The notes: generated by a model from the letters alone, not told the origin. 64,000 nt of DNA from Candidatus Sulfopaludibacter sp. SbA3 (GCA_945890485.1 CAMDCN010000020.1:1-64000); one strand, 5' to 3'. Counted from the first letter of the stretch, positions 9,130 through 17,896 are shown. Translations and numbers: made by a program.

Positions 9130-10384
9130 TCAGTTCTTCTTCAATCTCCTCTTCCATGCGGGATACGCGGACGCGGTCAACGCGCCGGTCGTTCGCCGCC
9201 AGTACTTCCAAGCGTATGCCATCCCGCTCCGCGCCTTCACCCACGCGGGGGACCCGGCCGAGCCATTCGGCTACCAGACCGCCGACGGTGGTCGACTCGA
9301 ACTCCTCGTCGGGGCGGTATTCGAGCAGGCCTTTCAGATGGTCGACGTCGAAAGAACCGGAGACGATCCACGCCCCTTCGCCGTCGGGGGCGATATCTTG
9401 CGTGGGCTCGTGCTCATCGCGGATCTCGCCGAAAATCTCCTCCACCAGGTCTTCCATCGTCGAGATGCCGGCCGTGCTGCCGTACTCGTCGATCACCACG
9501 GCCATGTGGGCGCCGTCCTGCTGCATCTCCCGCAGGAGGTCGGTGACCTTTTTCGATTCGGGCACCTTGCGGATGGGCCGCATCAACTCCCAAACGTGGG
9601 CGGACTGATGCTTTTCATCCTGCATAAACAGGTCGCGCACGTGGATAAAGCCGACGACATCGTCGATCGTACCGTCGTAAACCGGGATGCGGGAATACTG
9701 CTCGTTGATGACGAGTTCGCGAAGGGAAGCAACGGTCGCGCCCTTTTCGATGGCGACCATCCGCGGGCGCGGCGTCATGACTTCTTTGACGGTTTTGTCG
9801 CCGAACTCCACTACGCTTTGGATGAGCTTGCGGTCCTCCTCCTCGATCAGCCCCTCTTCCTTGCCGGCGGCGATGAGGGCTTCAATCTGTTCGTCCTGCT
9901 CTTCGGCCTGTTCTTCCGCCGAGCCGAGTTCCGTCAGCGCTTGCAGGAAGCGTAGGATGGCAATGACGGGGGAGGCAAGGAGCGCCAGCAGCTTGACGAA
10001 GGGCAGGAACGGCAGAAGCCAGAACGCCGACGTCTTGCGGTAGAGCAGTTGGGGGATGACTTGGGAGCAAAGCAGGACGGCAACGCAGGCCGCGACGCCG
10101 GCTTCGGCTAACCCATACCAGAACTCTTTGTGCCCCATGCCCATGAAGGCCATGGCGAAGACACCAACGAGCGAAATGAGCGAGTGCTTGATCAGCGAGA
10201 ACGTCAGTGCGCCGGTCTCGAGTTTCATCCCGAGGCGGTCTTCGAGGGATTCCTTGAAGTGGATCAGCGCATTCGATTCGCGGGAGCGGAGGCGAAGCGA
10301 TTCAAGATAAAGAAGCTGAACGAAACTGGCCAGGACAACTAAACCGGCGAGGATGGCGAGGGTGGCAAAAAACGCAATGCTCAC
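9122..10384 (-). CDS. CNNM/CorC-type membrane protein with CBS pair
   Basis: A 420-residue protein of the HlyC/CorC (UPF0053) family. A DUF21 transmembrane domain occupies about residues 1-165, with the first helix AFFATLAILAGLVVLASFV. A cytosolic CBS pair follows (about 200-325; MTPRPRMVAIEKGATVASLR, VVIDEYGSTAGISTMEDLVE). The C-terminal CorC_HlyC domain (WIVSGSFDVDHL) covers about 335-405. Members are magnesium and divalent-cation exporters. The start is GTG at 10384 and shares a base with the ybeY stop (TAGTG). It sits between ybeY and era as in many bacteria. Confidence 0.92.
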   Translation of the reverse strand: MSIAFFATLAILAGLVVLASFVQLLYLESLRLRSRESNALIHFKESLEDRLGMKLETGALTFSLIKHSLISLVGVFAMAFMGMGHKEFWYGLAEAGVAACVAVLLCSQVIPQLLYRKTSAFWLLPFLPFVKLLALLASPVIAILRFLQALTELGSAEEQAEEQDEQIEALIAAGKEEGLIEEEDRKLIQSVVEFGDKTVKEVMTPRPRMVAIEKGATVASLRELVINEQYSRIPVYDGTIDDVVGFIHVRDLFMQDEKHQSAHVWELMRPIRKVPESKKVTDLLREMQQDGAHMAVVIDEYGSTAGISTMEDLVEEIFGEIRDEHEPTQDIAPDGEGAWIVSGSFDVDHLKGLLEYRPDEEFESTTVGGLVAEWLGRVPRVGEGAERDGIRLEVLAANDRRVDRVRVSRMEEEIEEELNA

Positions 10385-10827
10385 TACTTTTTAGTCCGTT
10401 CGATCAGACCCGCGGGAAGCCCGAGGGTCTGTCGCCACTTCGTTTCGAGGCGGCGCATTTTCCCGCGGTCGGTCTCATGGTCGTGCCCGAGCAGATGCAG
10501 TAGGCCGTGCAGCATCAGGATCTCGATTTCCGTCGAAACCTCGTGGCCATGTTCCGCGGCCTGCTCGACGGCGCGTTCGGCGGAGATCGCCATTTCGCCG
10601 AGTTCGGCTTCACCGGGGAAGCTGAGCACGTCGGTCGGATAGTCGTGCTGAAGGAACTCGCGATTCAGCCGCTGGAGTTCACTATCATTGGCGACAAGAA
10701 CCGTAAAGGCACGGCCGTCGGCCACATCGGCCGTCAACCGTGTTAGAAAAGCACGGAGGCGGCGGCGGTCGAGCGGGATAGACCGCTTGACGCCCTGGAA
10801 CAAAATACTACTGCCGTCTGGGGACAT
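10384..10827 (-). CDS. ybeY: Endoribonuclease YbeY
   Basis: A 147-residue metal-dependent RNase used in 16S rRNA 3' maturation and 70S quality control. The zinc-binding signature HGLLHLLGHDHE is present near residue 118, and NREFLQHDYPTDVLSFP is the conserved strand before it. The ATG at 10827 is chosen because the frame upstream is Pro/Arg-rich and lies antiparallel to nothing conserved; starting there leaves 13 bases after phoH. It is part of the PhoH-YbeY-CorC-Era block. Confidence 0.95.
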   Translation of the reverse strand: MSPDGSSILFQGVKRSIPLDRRRLRAFLTRLTADVADGRAFTVLVANDSELQRLNREFLQHDYPTDVLSFPGEAELGEMAISAERAVEQAAEHGHEVSTEIEILMLHGLLHLLGHDHETDRGKMRRLETKWRQTLGLPAGLIERTKK

Positions 10828-10840
10828 GTGTTTTAAGAGT

Positions 10841-11875
10841 TTATGTGATCGGGGGCGACGGAAGGGACTCGGCGGCTTCGGCGGCCGCGGCGGCTTCCGT
10901 AAGGCGAAGAGCAAGTTGGCGGCCCGCGCCGCTGGCTTCGTGATAGCGATCGTAGGCTTTCACGATGCGCTGCACGAGACTGTGGCGGACCACATCCTTT
11001 TCATCGAAGCTGACAAAGCTGATACCCTCGACGCCCTTTAGAATTTCGAGCGCATCGATCAGGCCGCAGCGGCGGCCATGCGGAAGGTCGATTTGGGTGG
11101 CGTCGCCGGTGACGACCATTTTCGAATTGAATCCTTGACGCGTGAGCACCATCTTCATCTGCTCCGGCGTAGCGTTCTGCGCCTCGTCCAGAATAATGAA
11201 GGCGTCATTCAAAGTGCGGCCGCGCATGAAGGCGAGCGGCGCCACCTCGATCACACCACGCTCGGTGAACTTCTCGATTTTCTCGGCCTCGAGCATGTCG
11301 TAGATCGCGTCGTAGAGGGGCCGGAGATAAGGATCAATTTTTTCCTGGAGCGTGCCGGGAAGAAAGCCCAGTTTTTCGCCGGCTTCGACGGCGGGGCGAG
11401 TAAGGATGATGCGGGAGACGCGCTTGGTTAACAATGCCGAGACGGCCATGGCCACGGCGAGGTATGTTTTGCCGGTGCCCGCCGGACCAATGCCAAAAAC
11501 CAGGTCGTTCCGCTCAATCGCTTCGAGATAGCGCCGTTGGTTAATGGTCTTCGGAGCGAGTACTTTCTTGCCAAAGTTCCGTTGCCGCCCACTGGCGACG
11601 AGTGCACGCAAAGAAACGGCGCTATCTCCGGAAACCACTCGGAGATAGCTGGTCAAATCGCCATTGGCGAACACATGTCCTTCGCGGATCAGATCCGAGT
11701 AGTCGCTCAGAATCTGTCCGCAACGCTCCACGCCCTCCGACTCGCCCTCGATTTCCAGGGCGTCACTCAGAAGACGGGTCCGCACATGCAGAGCGGCTTC
11801 GAGAAGCCGAATATTTTCATCCCGAGTTCCATAGAGGGATTCGATCCCTCTGTACAATGGCACGCTGAGCTTCAT
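10841..11875 (-). CDS. ybeZ: PhoH-like ATPase (YbeZ)
   Basis: A 344-residue PhoH-family P-loop ATPase that usually works with YbeY in RNA metabolism. An N-terminal domain precedes the PhoH core. The core contains Walker A GPAGTGKTYLAV, the conserved TRPAVEAGEKLGFLPG, Walker B FIILDEAQNATPEQMKM and VVTGDATQIDLP. The C-terminal Ala-rich tail is variable. It begins about 30 bases downstream of the sigma-factor gene and may be transcribed with it. Confidence 0.93.
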   Translation of the reverse strand: MKLSVPLYRGIESLYGTRDENIRLLEAALHVRTRLLSDALEIEGESEGVERCGQILSDYSDLIREGHVFANGDLTSYLRVVSGDSAVSLRALVASGRQRNFGKKVLAPKTINQRRYLEAIERNDLVFGIGPAGTGKTYLAVAMAVSALLTKRVSRIILTRPAVEAGEKLGFLPGTLQEKIDPYLRPLYDAIYDMLEAEKIEKFTERGVIEVAPLAFMRGRTLNDAFIILDEAQNATPEQMKMVLTRQGFNSKMVVTGDATQIDLPHGRRCGLIDALEILKGVEGISFVSFDEKDVVRHSLVQRIVKAYDRYHEASGAGRQLALRLTEAAAAAEAAESLPSPPIT

Positions 11876-11906
11876 GCGCGGGAAAACAACATCCCCTTCA
11901 GTATAA

Positions 11907-12596
11907 CTAACTGAGGAGAGTCGCCGCGCCTAGCCGGCCCTGATGCTTGCCGAGCCTTTCCCGAAGTTCGCGGCGAGCGCGGAGGAGGCGCGACTTGGCG
12001 GCCGCTTCCGAGATTTCGAGCTGCTGCGCGACATCGGCCAACGGCAGACGCATCGTCTCCCGCAGCAGGAGTGGCTTGCGGAGCAGCGGCGGAATCCGGT
12101 TCACTTCTTTCTGCAGAAGGGAAGAGACTTCACTGCGACCGTAGCGCTGTTCCGGATTTTCCGACGTGTCGCGGAGTTCAAATTTGGTCTGGTTCTCATC
12201 CGCGCCGGGATCGTCAAGATAGGTGAACTGAGCGCGCCGCAGTTGGCGGAGGCGCATCAGGCACTGGTTGACAACAATGCGCGAGAGCCACGTGGAGAAG
12301 CGCGAATTACCCTCAAAGCCCGCGACGTGAAGATATGCCTTCACGAAAGCGTTCTGGACTTCATCCTCCGCGTCTTCGTGGTCACGAAGAATGGAACGAG
12401 CCAGCTTGAGGCAGGATTGGTAGTGACGGTTAACGAGTTCGGTAAAAGCCGCTTGGTCACCCGCCTTGGCGAGCGGGACCAACTCGGCGTCAGCGTCGAT
12501 GATCGGCTCAGGTTTCGGGGTTTCTACAACCTGCGGAGCCGTGGGGGCCAGTAAGGCCGCGTGGAATGAAGTAGGAGTGCTAAGGGCGGTTGCCAT
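11907..12596 (-). CDS. ECF RNA polymerase sigma factor
   Basis: A 229-residue sigma-70 family protein with only regions 2 and 4, as in extracytoplasmic-function factors. Region 2 is about residues 50-120 (LARSILRDHEDAEDEVQNAF, FSTWLSRIVVNQCLMRLR). Region 4 is about 160-215 (IPPLLRKPLLLRETMRLPL, DVAQQLEISEAAAKSRLLRA). An N-terminal extension of about 40 residues is not conserved. No anti-sigma gene is adjacent; the next gene is phoH. It is RpoE-like and its regulon is unknown. Confidence 0.93.
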   Translation of the reverse strand: MATALSTPTSFHAALLAPTAPQVVETPKPEPIIDADAELVPLAKAGDQAAFTELVNRHYQSCLKLARSILRDHEDAEDEVQNAFVKAYLHVAGFEGNSRFSTWLSRIVVNQCLMRLRQLRRAQFTYLDDPGADENQTKFELRDTSENPEQRYGRSEVSSLLQKEVNRIPPLLRKPLLLRETMRLPLADVAQQLEISEAAAKSRLLRARRELRERLGKHQGRLGAATLLS

Positions 12597-12651
12597 TTGA
12601 ATAATGCCTCTGAATCCAACCTAACAGCGGGGGGAGGACAATACTAGATCC

Positions 12652-12711
12652 CACTGAACGTCGTTTCAGTGACACATAACGCACTGAAAGCGTTTTAACC
12701 TGAGCTAAAAT
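12652..12711 (+). promoter_or_regulatory. Candidate operator and near-leaderless promoter of XRE-cupin gene
   Basis: The heptamer CACTGAA occurs at 12652-12658, inverted at 12665-12671 (TTCAGTG), and again at 12682-12688. The third copy also sits inside a 5-bp inverted repeat, AACGC (12678-12682) / GCGTT (12690-12694), and overlaps a -35-like CTGAAA (12684-12689). A -10-like TAAAAT lies at 12706-12711 after a 16-base spacer. Transcription would begin close to the ATG at 12718, giving almost no leader. Operators of this form suit autoregulation by the XRE protein encoded just downstream. Confidence 0.45.
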
Positions 12712-12717
12712 GGATTC

Positions 12718-13332
12718 ATGTCAGACTTCGAAAGCGGCCCGGAGACCATCAGCCGCCTCCTCAGTTCCTACGAGCTGGGAAGAAAACTGAAGCAGCTTCG
12801 GCTGCGGAAAAAGATTGCGTTGACCGAGCTAGGCCGGCACACGGGGCTTTCGGCCTCGATGATCTCGCAACTGGAAAATGGAAAGCTGGTTCCGACCCTG
12901 CCGACTCTGGCACGCTTATCCATGGTCTTCGATGTGGGCATGGAGTACTTCTTCGGCAGCCGCCGGAAGGAAGGGATGTTCGAGATTGTGCGCCAGGAGG
13001 AGCGGATGAAGTTTCCCAACCGGCCTGAACTGGAAAAACCGAACTTCTTCTTTGAGGTGCTGGCGTTCAAGGCGACCAACAAGCCGCTGGAGGCCTACCT
13101 GGCCGAGTTTCCAAAGGCGAAGGAAGGGGAGGCGACGGCACATCTGCATCCGGGGGCGGAACTCCTTTATGTGATGGAGGGCACGCTGGCGGTGCAGTAT
13201 CAGGATGAAGAGCATGAACTGCACGCCGGCGACTGCTGTTACTTCGATTCCGCGGAGTTGCATTCCTACCGGGGCGTATCGGATACGCCGGCCAAGGCGA
13301 TGGTGGTTTCGGCCCCGATCCTGCTGCGTTAG
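12718..13332 (+). CDS. XRE-family regulator with C-terminal cupin domain
   Basis: A 204-residue DNA-binding protein. An HTH_3 domain spans about residues 18-75 (LGRKLKQLRLRKKIALTELG, GLSASMISQLENGKLVPTLP). A cupin_2 domain covers about 130-202 (AHLHPGAELLYVMEGTLAVQ, HELHAGDCCYFDSAELHSYR). The cupin histidines look intact, so a small ligand or metal is likely sensed. The architecture is that of PuuR/SutR-like regulators. CACTGAA repeats directly upstream are candidate autoregulatory sites. The next gene begins 9 bases downstream and may be co-transcribed. Confidence 0.9.
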   Translation: MSDFESGPETISRLLSSYELGRKLKQLRLRKKIALTELGRHTGLSASMISQLENGKLVPTLPTLARLSMVFDVGMEYFFGSRRKEGMFEIVRQEERMKFPNRPELEKPNFFFEVLAFKATNKPLEAYLAEFPKAKEGEATAHLHPGAELLYVMEGTLAVQYQDEEHELHAGDCCYFDSAELHSYRGVSDTPAKAMVVSAPILLR

Positions 13333-13341
13333 CATGGGCTC

Positions 13342-14763
13342 GTGAGACTGATTGCGGTAGCGGCAATGCTGGCCTGCGGGCTGGCCGGAGCGGACAAGTG
13401 GAGCGTCTTCCGGAGTGAGCCGTTTACCGTCTACACCAACGGCAAAGACAAAGAGGCGCGCGAGGCGCTGGTGCTGGCCGTGCAGGTGCAGCACACGCTC
13501 AGCGCGCAGTTCGGCAAGGAGTTGACGCCAGCTTGGCCGGTGACATACGTTCTCGGCAAAGGCGACGGAAAGCTACGGCTCGGGCCGGGCGGATACTTGG
13601 CGGGAGCGGTGGACCCTGGGGAGTTGGCGGCACTGCTGATTCGAGAGAATGCGCTGCCGTTTGATGAGGAGATCGAGCGAGGGGTGATCGCTCTCTATTC
13701 GACGTTGGCTGCTGACGGGCCGCGGGTGCGCGTGGGAGCGCCGGTGGCGCGTCCGGACTTGGCGTGGGCCCGGATGCACTTGCTGTTCACCGATGACCGC
13801 TATAGCGGCAAGACGCGCGTGCTGCTGGCAAACCTGTCGAAGGGCCTGGACCCGGTAGTCTCCTGGGGCAACTCGATTGGCGTAAAAGAGGCCGTGATTA
13901 CGGAAGAGGCCAAGGGCTATCTGGCCCGTGGCCAATTCGGCACGGCGGCGCTGAACGGAAAACCGATCGATCCGCGGCGTTGGCGCGAAGAGATCTTGAA
14001 CGCGCAGGAGACGGCGGACTTGCTGGCGCGTTGGAACGGCCCGGCGCCGGAGTTGAAGGGCCTAACGATGGCCCAGCTCGAAGAACAGGCGCAGAAGTGG
14101 CCGCGGTGGCCGGAGCCGCATGTGCAGATGGCGGCATTGGAGACCGAGGAGAGCCGGCGCGCGCAGCGATGGCGGCACGCGGCGGGCCTCGCGATGCGGG
14201 ATGTCGAACTGTGGAAGAAGGCCGCGGCCTCGTTCGCCAAGGCCGAGCTGTTCGCCGAAGAGACGAAGTGCCTGGTGGCGGCCGAGAAGGCGGCATCCAC
14301 CCGCGTCGAGCGGGAACGGTTGCACGCGGAGCGGCTGGCGGCGCAGGAGCGGCGCGTGGAAGCCGAGTTGGCGGCCAAGCGGGCGGAAGAAGAGAAGGAG
14401 CGGGCGGAGATTGAACGCCTGCGGCAGGAGGCGCTAAACCGGATTCGCATGGCGGAGGCGAAGGCCAACGATGGCAAGGGGCCGGTGAAGGGCAAGGTGG
14501 AAGAATGGTGGGATGGTCCGAAGGGCGATGCTTCGGTGAGCGGAAAACTGGAGAGGGTGGACTGCGTCGGCGGGACGCTGCGGCTGCAGGTGCGGGGCGA
14601 GGATAAGAAGCTGATGCCGTTGCTCGTAAAGAACGTGGCGCAGTTGAACCTCGAAGGGTCGAGCGAGATCAAGCTCGGCTGTGGCGTACAGAAACCGGCG
14701 CGGGCGGTGACGGTGGAGTATCTGACAAAGACGAAGGAAGTGACTCGGGTGAAGTTCGATTGA
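13342..14763 (+). CDS. Secreted coiled-coil protein of unknown function
   Basis: A 473-residue protein starting with GTG at 13342. Residues 1-18 are a signal peptide (LIAVAAMLACGLAGA). The N-terminal half (WSVFRSEPFTVYTNGKDKEA and on) resembles the acidobacterial secreted DUF1570-like/peptidase-remnant proteins that open with a line about a sensed face and time-course of chains, but I see no HExxH motif. About residues 315-370 form a charged coiled coil (ERLHAERLAAQERRVEAELA). The C-terminal 90 residues (GKLERVDCVGGTLRLQVRGE) look like a small beta domain. It ends 4 bases inside the MFS gene start. I do not recognise the function. Confidence 0.7.
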   Translation: MRLIAVAAMLACGLAGADKWSVFRSEPFTVYTNGKDKEAREALVLAVQVQHTLSAQFGKELTPAWPVTYVLGKGDGKLRLGPGGYLAGAVDPGELAALLIRENALPFDEEIERGVIALYSTLAADGPRVRVGAPVARPDLAWARMHLLFTDDRYSGKTRVLLANLSKGLDPVVSWGNSIGVKEAVITEEAKGYLARGQFGTAALNGKPIDPRRWREEILNAQETADLLARWNGPAPELKGLTMAQLEEQAQKWPRWPEPHVQMAALETEESRRAQRWRHAAGLAMRDVELWKKAAASFAKAELFAEETKCLVAAEKAASTRVERERLHAERLAAQERRVEAELAAKRAEEEKERAEIERLRQEALNRIRMAEAKANDGKGPVKGKVEEWWDGPKGDASVSGKLERVDCVGGTLRLQVRGEDKKLMPLLVKNVAQLNLEGSSEIKLGCGVQKPARAVTVEYLTKTKEVTRVKFD

Positions 14764-15920
14764 GAGTGCAGGCACGTTGGGTGGCCGTCGCGATTTTCGT
14801 TTTGTCGTCGACTTTGAACTATCTGGACCGGCAGTTGTTCGCGGCTTTGGAGCCGGTGATCCGGAAGGAGTTCGCGCTGAGCTATGAGGGCTTCGGGTAC
14901 TTGATCACCGCCTATGCGTTGATCTACGCCGTGGGCGCGACGGTGCTGGGGTTGACCCTCGACCGCATCGGGTTGCGCGGGGGATCGGCGTTGACGGTGG
15001 GACTGTGGTCGATGGCGACGGTGGGGATGAGTTGGGTGGGGGGACTGGGGAGCCTGGTGGGCTTCCGGATGTTGCTGGGGTTTGCGCAGGGGGGCGGAAT
15101 TCCGGCAACCGGGAAGGCTTTTGGCACCTTTCTGCCGCCGGAAGAACGGGCCTTCGGAACGGCCAGCAACCAGATCGGAATCTCGTTGGGAATGATTCTG
15201 GCGCCGTTGTGGATCAACTGGGCGACGCAATACTTCGGCTGGCGCCAGGCGTTTCTGGGGCCGGGTCTACTGGGGTTTCTGTGGATTCCGCTGATGTGGT
15301 GGGCGACCAAGGGCGCGCCGGAACAAGCGGTGACCCAAGCCCCGGCGCCGGTGGGCAATCTCTTGCGGCGGCGCTCTTACTGGGGTGTGTTGCTGGCCAA
15401 CGGCCTAGGGATGATGGCGTATGCGTTGTGGAGTTCGTGGACGACGGCGTATCTCGTGAAGGTGTGGGGCGACGGCGAGTTGGCCTGGCTGCCGCCGGTG
15501 TTTGCCGTGGGCGGCGGTGTGGTCGGCGGAACCCTGGCGTTCCGATGGATGAAGGGGGGCTTGACGGCCCCGGCCGCGCGGCGGCGGGCGGCGTTGCTGG
15601 GGGCGGTCGTGTTGGGCCTGGCGACGGCGTCAGTGCCCATGATGCCAAGCGCGTTGTGGACGGCGGTGGCGATTGGAATGAGCTTTTTCGGCTCGCTGAT
15701 CTTGAGCGTGAATGTCTACGCGCTGCCGCTCGACCTGTTCGGCGCGGGGCGGGCGGGCTTCGCCGTGGCCAGTTTGACGGCGGCGTATGCGCTGATGCAG
15801 GCGGTGACTTCGCCGCTCGTGGGGCGCGTCGTGGACCTGTATGGCTTCGGGCCGGTGTGCTGGGGGACGGCAGTACTGCCTCTCGTGGGAGTCTTAGTGC
15901 TCTATAGCACTAAGGAGTAG
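14760..15920 (+). CDS. MFS transporter
   Basis: A 386-residue major facilitator with about 12 transmembrane helices. The N-terminal opening (NYLDRQLFAALEPVIRKEF) is typical of the ACS (anion:cation symporter)/ExuT-like subfamily that carries organic acids and sugar acids. The loop-2/3 motif is GLTLDRIGLRGG. The start is TTG at 14760 or GTG at 14766. It overlaps the previous gene by 4 bases, and the glycosyltransferase follows directly with AAGGAG inside the stop region. The substrate is not determinable. Confidence 0.85.
   Translation: MRVQARWVAVAIFVLSSTLNYLDRQLFAALEPVIRKEFALSYEGFGYLITAYALIYAVGATVLGLTLDRIGLRGGSALTVGLWSMATVGMSWVGGLGSLVGFRMLLGFAQGGGIPATGKAFGTFLPPEERAFGTASNQIGISLGMILAPLWINWATQYFGWRQAFLGPGLLGFLWIPLMWWATKGAPEQAVTQAPAPVGNLLRRRSYWGVLLANGLGMMAYALWSSWTTAYLVKVWGDGELAWLPPVFAVGGGVVGGTLAFRWMKGGLTAPAARRRAALLGAVVLGLATASVPMMPSALWTAVAIGMSFFGSLILSVNVYALPLDLFGAGRAGFAVASLTAAYALMQAVTSPLVGRVVDLYGFGPVCWGTAVLPLVGVLVLYSTKE
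15912..15917 (+). promoter_or_regulatory. RBS of the glycosyltransferase gene
   Basis: AAGGAG overlaps the end of the MFS gene (TAG at 15918-15920) and lies 4 bases before the ATG at 15922. This fixes the glycosyltransferase start and indicates that it is translated from the same transcript. Confidence 0.75.
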
Positions 15921-15921
15921 C

Positions 15922-17505
15922 ATGCGGAAGGCCTTGCGGCAGTTGTTGGGGTACGAAGCCGAAGCGGTCGTGGTGCACTTCGCTTCGGGGCCGGTGGAGC
16001 GGGTGCGGGCGATGTATGAGGAAATTCTCGCACTGGAGCCAGATCGGGAACACTACGTGGTGTCGATCGGAGAGCCGCTGGGGTTTGGGATCCCGTTGGT
16101 GCTACATGCGCCCTCGCTGCCAGAACTGCGGATGCAGTTGGGGCCCAAGCGGATCGGCCTGGCGCCGTTCCTGTTGGGCCGGGATTCGCTCTGCTGGCTC
16201 GTGTTTCAGGCCGCGCCGCGGAAGATGCTGGCGTTCAACGCGCGGGGGGAGCGGCATCATCTGCGGATGCGGTCGGCGATTGCCTCGGCGCTGTTCGTGG
16301 CCGGCGTGCCGCTGGACCGCATCTGGCTGCGGCCTTGGTGGTGGCCGTTCGCGCGGGAGCGCAGCCGGCAGTCGGCGGCGAGCGTGACCTTGGCGGGGCG
16401 GGCGCTGGCGGGGAGGCCGCGGGTGGCGATTCTGTCGCCGTACTTCCCCTGGCCGCTGGGCCATGGGGGAGCAGTGCGGATCTTTTCGCTCCTGCGGGAA
16501 GCCGCGAAGGATTTCGACATCTGGTTCTACTGCTTTGCCGAGCCCGGCAGCGCGGAGAACTCCGGCCCCGTGCTGGAGCTCGTCCATCAGGCCGTGCTCT
16601 TCGAGATGCCCCGGTACCGGGAGCCGCGATGGGCGAGTCTGCTGCCGCCGGAGGTCCGCGAGTACGAGAGCCGGGCGGTGCGCGAGCGGCTTGCCGCGGA
16701 CCGGGAGCAGTGGGGCTTGCTGCAGGTGGAGTACACCTATCTGGGGCGGTATCCGGGGGATGTGCTCGTAGAACACGATGTGACGTTCGACCTCTACCAG
16801 CAGATGGGGGCACGGTGGAGCGCATGGCGATGGCGACGGTTTGAAAAGGCCGCCGTGCGGCGCTTCCCGCGCGTGATGGCGATGGCAGAGAAGGATGCTG
16901 CGATGTTGGCCGGACCGGATCGGGTGCGCGTGTTACCGAACGGCGTTGACTTGGCCCGGTTCCGCGCGACGCCGGAGGGGGCGGAGAAGCGGGTCCTCTT
17001 CGTGGGTTCGTTTCGTCATTTCCCGAATGTATCGGCGTTCCGGTTTCTGTGGGACGAGGTGTGGCCGCAGGTATTGGCGGCGGAGCCGGAGGCGGTGTTG
17101 ACTGTGATTGCGGGGCCGCAGCCGGAACTGTACGCCGCCATTCCGGAGGGGTTGGATTTCCACGGATTCGTAGCCGATGTCGTGCCGTTCTACGAGGCCA
17201 CGAATCTGGTGCTGGCGCCAACGTTAGTTTCCGCGGGGACCAATCTGAAAGTGCTGGAAGCCATGGCGATGCGGCGAGCGGTGGTGGCGACGCCGAGCGG
17301 GTGCGATGGGCTGGGGCTACAGCATGGCGAGAGCGTGTGGGTGGCGGAGGGTGCTGCGGCGATGGCGGACGGCATCGTGACGTTGCTGAGCGACCGGGAG
17401 CGGCGGGAGGCCTTAGCGCGCCGGGCGGAGGAGATCGCTATAGACCACTTTGGCTGGGAAGCGATTGGCCGGGAGCAGAAGCGGATTTGGGAGGAGTTGT
17501 TGTGA
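15922..17505 (+). CDS. GT4-like glycosyltransferase with extra N-terminal domain
   Basis: A 527-residue protein. Residues about 160-527 form a GT-B glycosyltransferase group 1 enzyme: RPRVAILSPYFPWPLGHGGA opens the acceptor domain, VRVLPNGVDLARF starts the donor domain, and the donor site includes APTLVSAGTNLKVLEAMAMR. The first 150 residues (LLGYEAEAVVVHFASGPVER, GPKRIGLAPFLLGRDSL) are a separate region I cannot name. It has aromatic/basic patches (LRPWWWPFARERSR), perhaps for membrane association. It is probably a surface-polysaccharide or lipid glycosyltransferase. It overlaps the acetyltransferase start by GTGA. Confidence 0.85.
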   Translation: MRKALRQLLGYEAEAVVVHFASGPVERVRAMYEEILALEPDREHYVVSIGEPLGFGIPLVLHAPSLPELRMQLGPKRIGLAPFLLGRDSLCWLVFQAAPRKMLAFNARGERHHLRMRSAIASALFVAGVPLDRIWLRPWWWPFARERSRQSAASVTLAGRALAGRPRVAILSPYFPWPLGHGGAVRIFSLLREAAKDFDIWFYCFAEPGSAENSGPVLELVHQAVLFEMPRYREPRWASLLPPEVREYESRAVRERLAADREQWGLLQVEYTYLGRYPGDVLVEHDVTFDLYQQMGARWSAWRWRRFEKAAVRRFPRVMAMAEKDAAMLAGPDRVRVLPNGVDLARFRATPEGAEKRVLFVGSFRHFPNVSAFRFLWDEVWPQVLAAEPEAVLTVIAGPQPELYAAIPEGLDFHGFVADVVPFYEATNLVLAPTLVSAGTNLKVLEAMAMRRAVVATPSGCDGLGLQHGESVWVAEGAAAMADGIVTLLSDRERREALARRAEEIAIDHFGWEAIGREQKRIWEELL

Positions 17506-17855
17506 AGGTCCGCCGGGGGCGGGCCGGAGAAGCGCCGGAGGAGTGGTCCGATTACGAGATCTGGGTCGTCGAGATAGAAGGGGAAGTACGGGGATGGGCG
17601 GCGTTGCGGAGCCTGGGCGAGGGCGAGGGCGAACTGCTGCAGATCGAGGTCGCGGAGGGGTACCGGCGGCGGGGATTGGCGCGTGCTTTGTTAGCCGAGG
17701 CATTGGCCGGAACCGTGTTTCTCGAAGTCCGCGAAGGAAACGCGGCGGCGATAGCGCTCTATAGCACTTTGGGTTTCGTCGTGATCGGGAGGCGGAAGGA
17801 CTACTACCGCGAGCCCCGGGAGGATGCCCTTGTCATGGAGCGGCGAAAGGTGTAG
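17502..17855 (+). CDS. rimI: RimI-like GNAT acetyltransferase
   Basis: A 117-residue GNAT protein starting with GTG at 17502; GAGGAG lies 5 bases upstream and the GTGA overlaps the glycosyltransferase stop. The acetyl-CoA loop is EVAEGYRRRGLARALL and the C-terminal RimI signature is LEVREGNAAAIALYSTLGF followed by RRKDYY. RimI acetylates the N-terminal alanine of ribosomal protein S18, and related enzymes act on other N-termini. The protein is a little shorter than E. coli RimI, so substrate identity is inferred. Confidence 0.8.
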   Translation: MKVRRGRAGEAPEEWSDYEIWVVEIEGEVRGWAALRSLGEGEGELLQIEVAEGYRRRGLARALLAEALAGTVFLEVREGNAAAIALYSTLGFVVIGRRKDYYREPREDALVMERRKV

Positions 17856-17896
17856 GTTGCGAATACCTGTTGTTCAAAAAAGGAGGTTCCGAAATT

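Noticed and set aside
16235-17221. Pro/Arg-rich minus-strand frame opposite the glycosyltransferase
   Set aside because: Low-complexity antisense translation with no domain.
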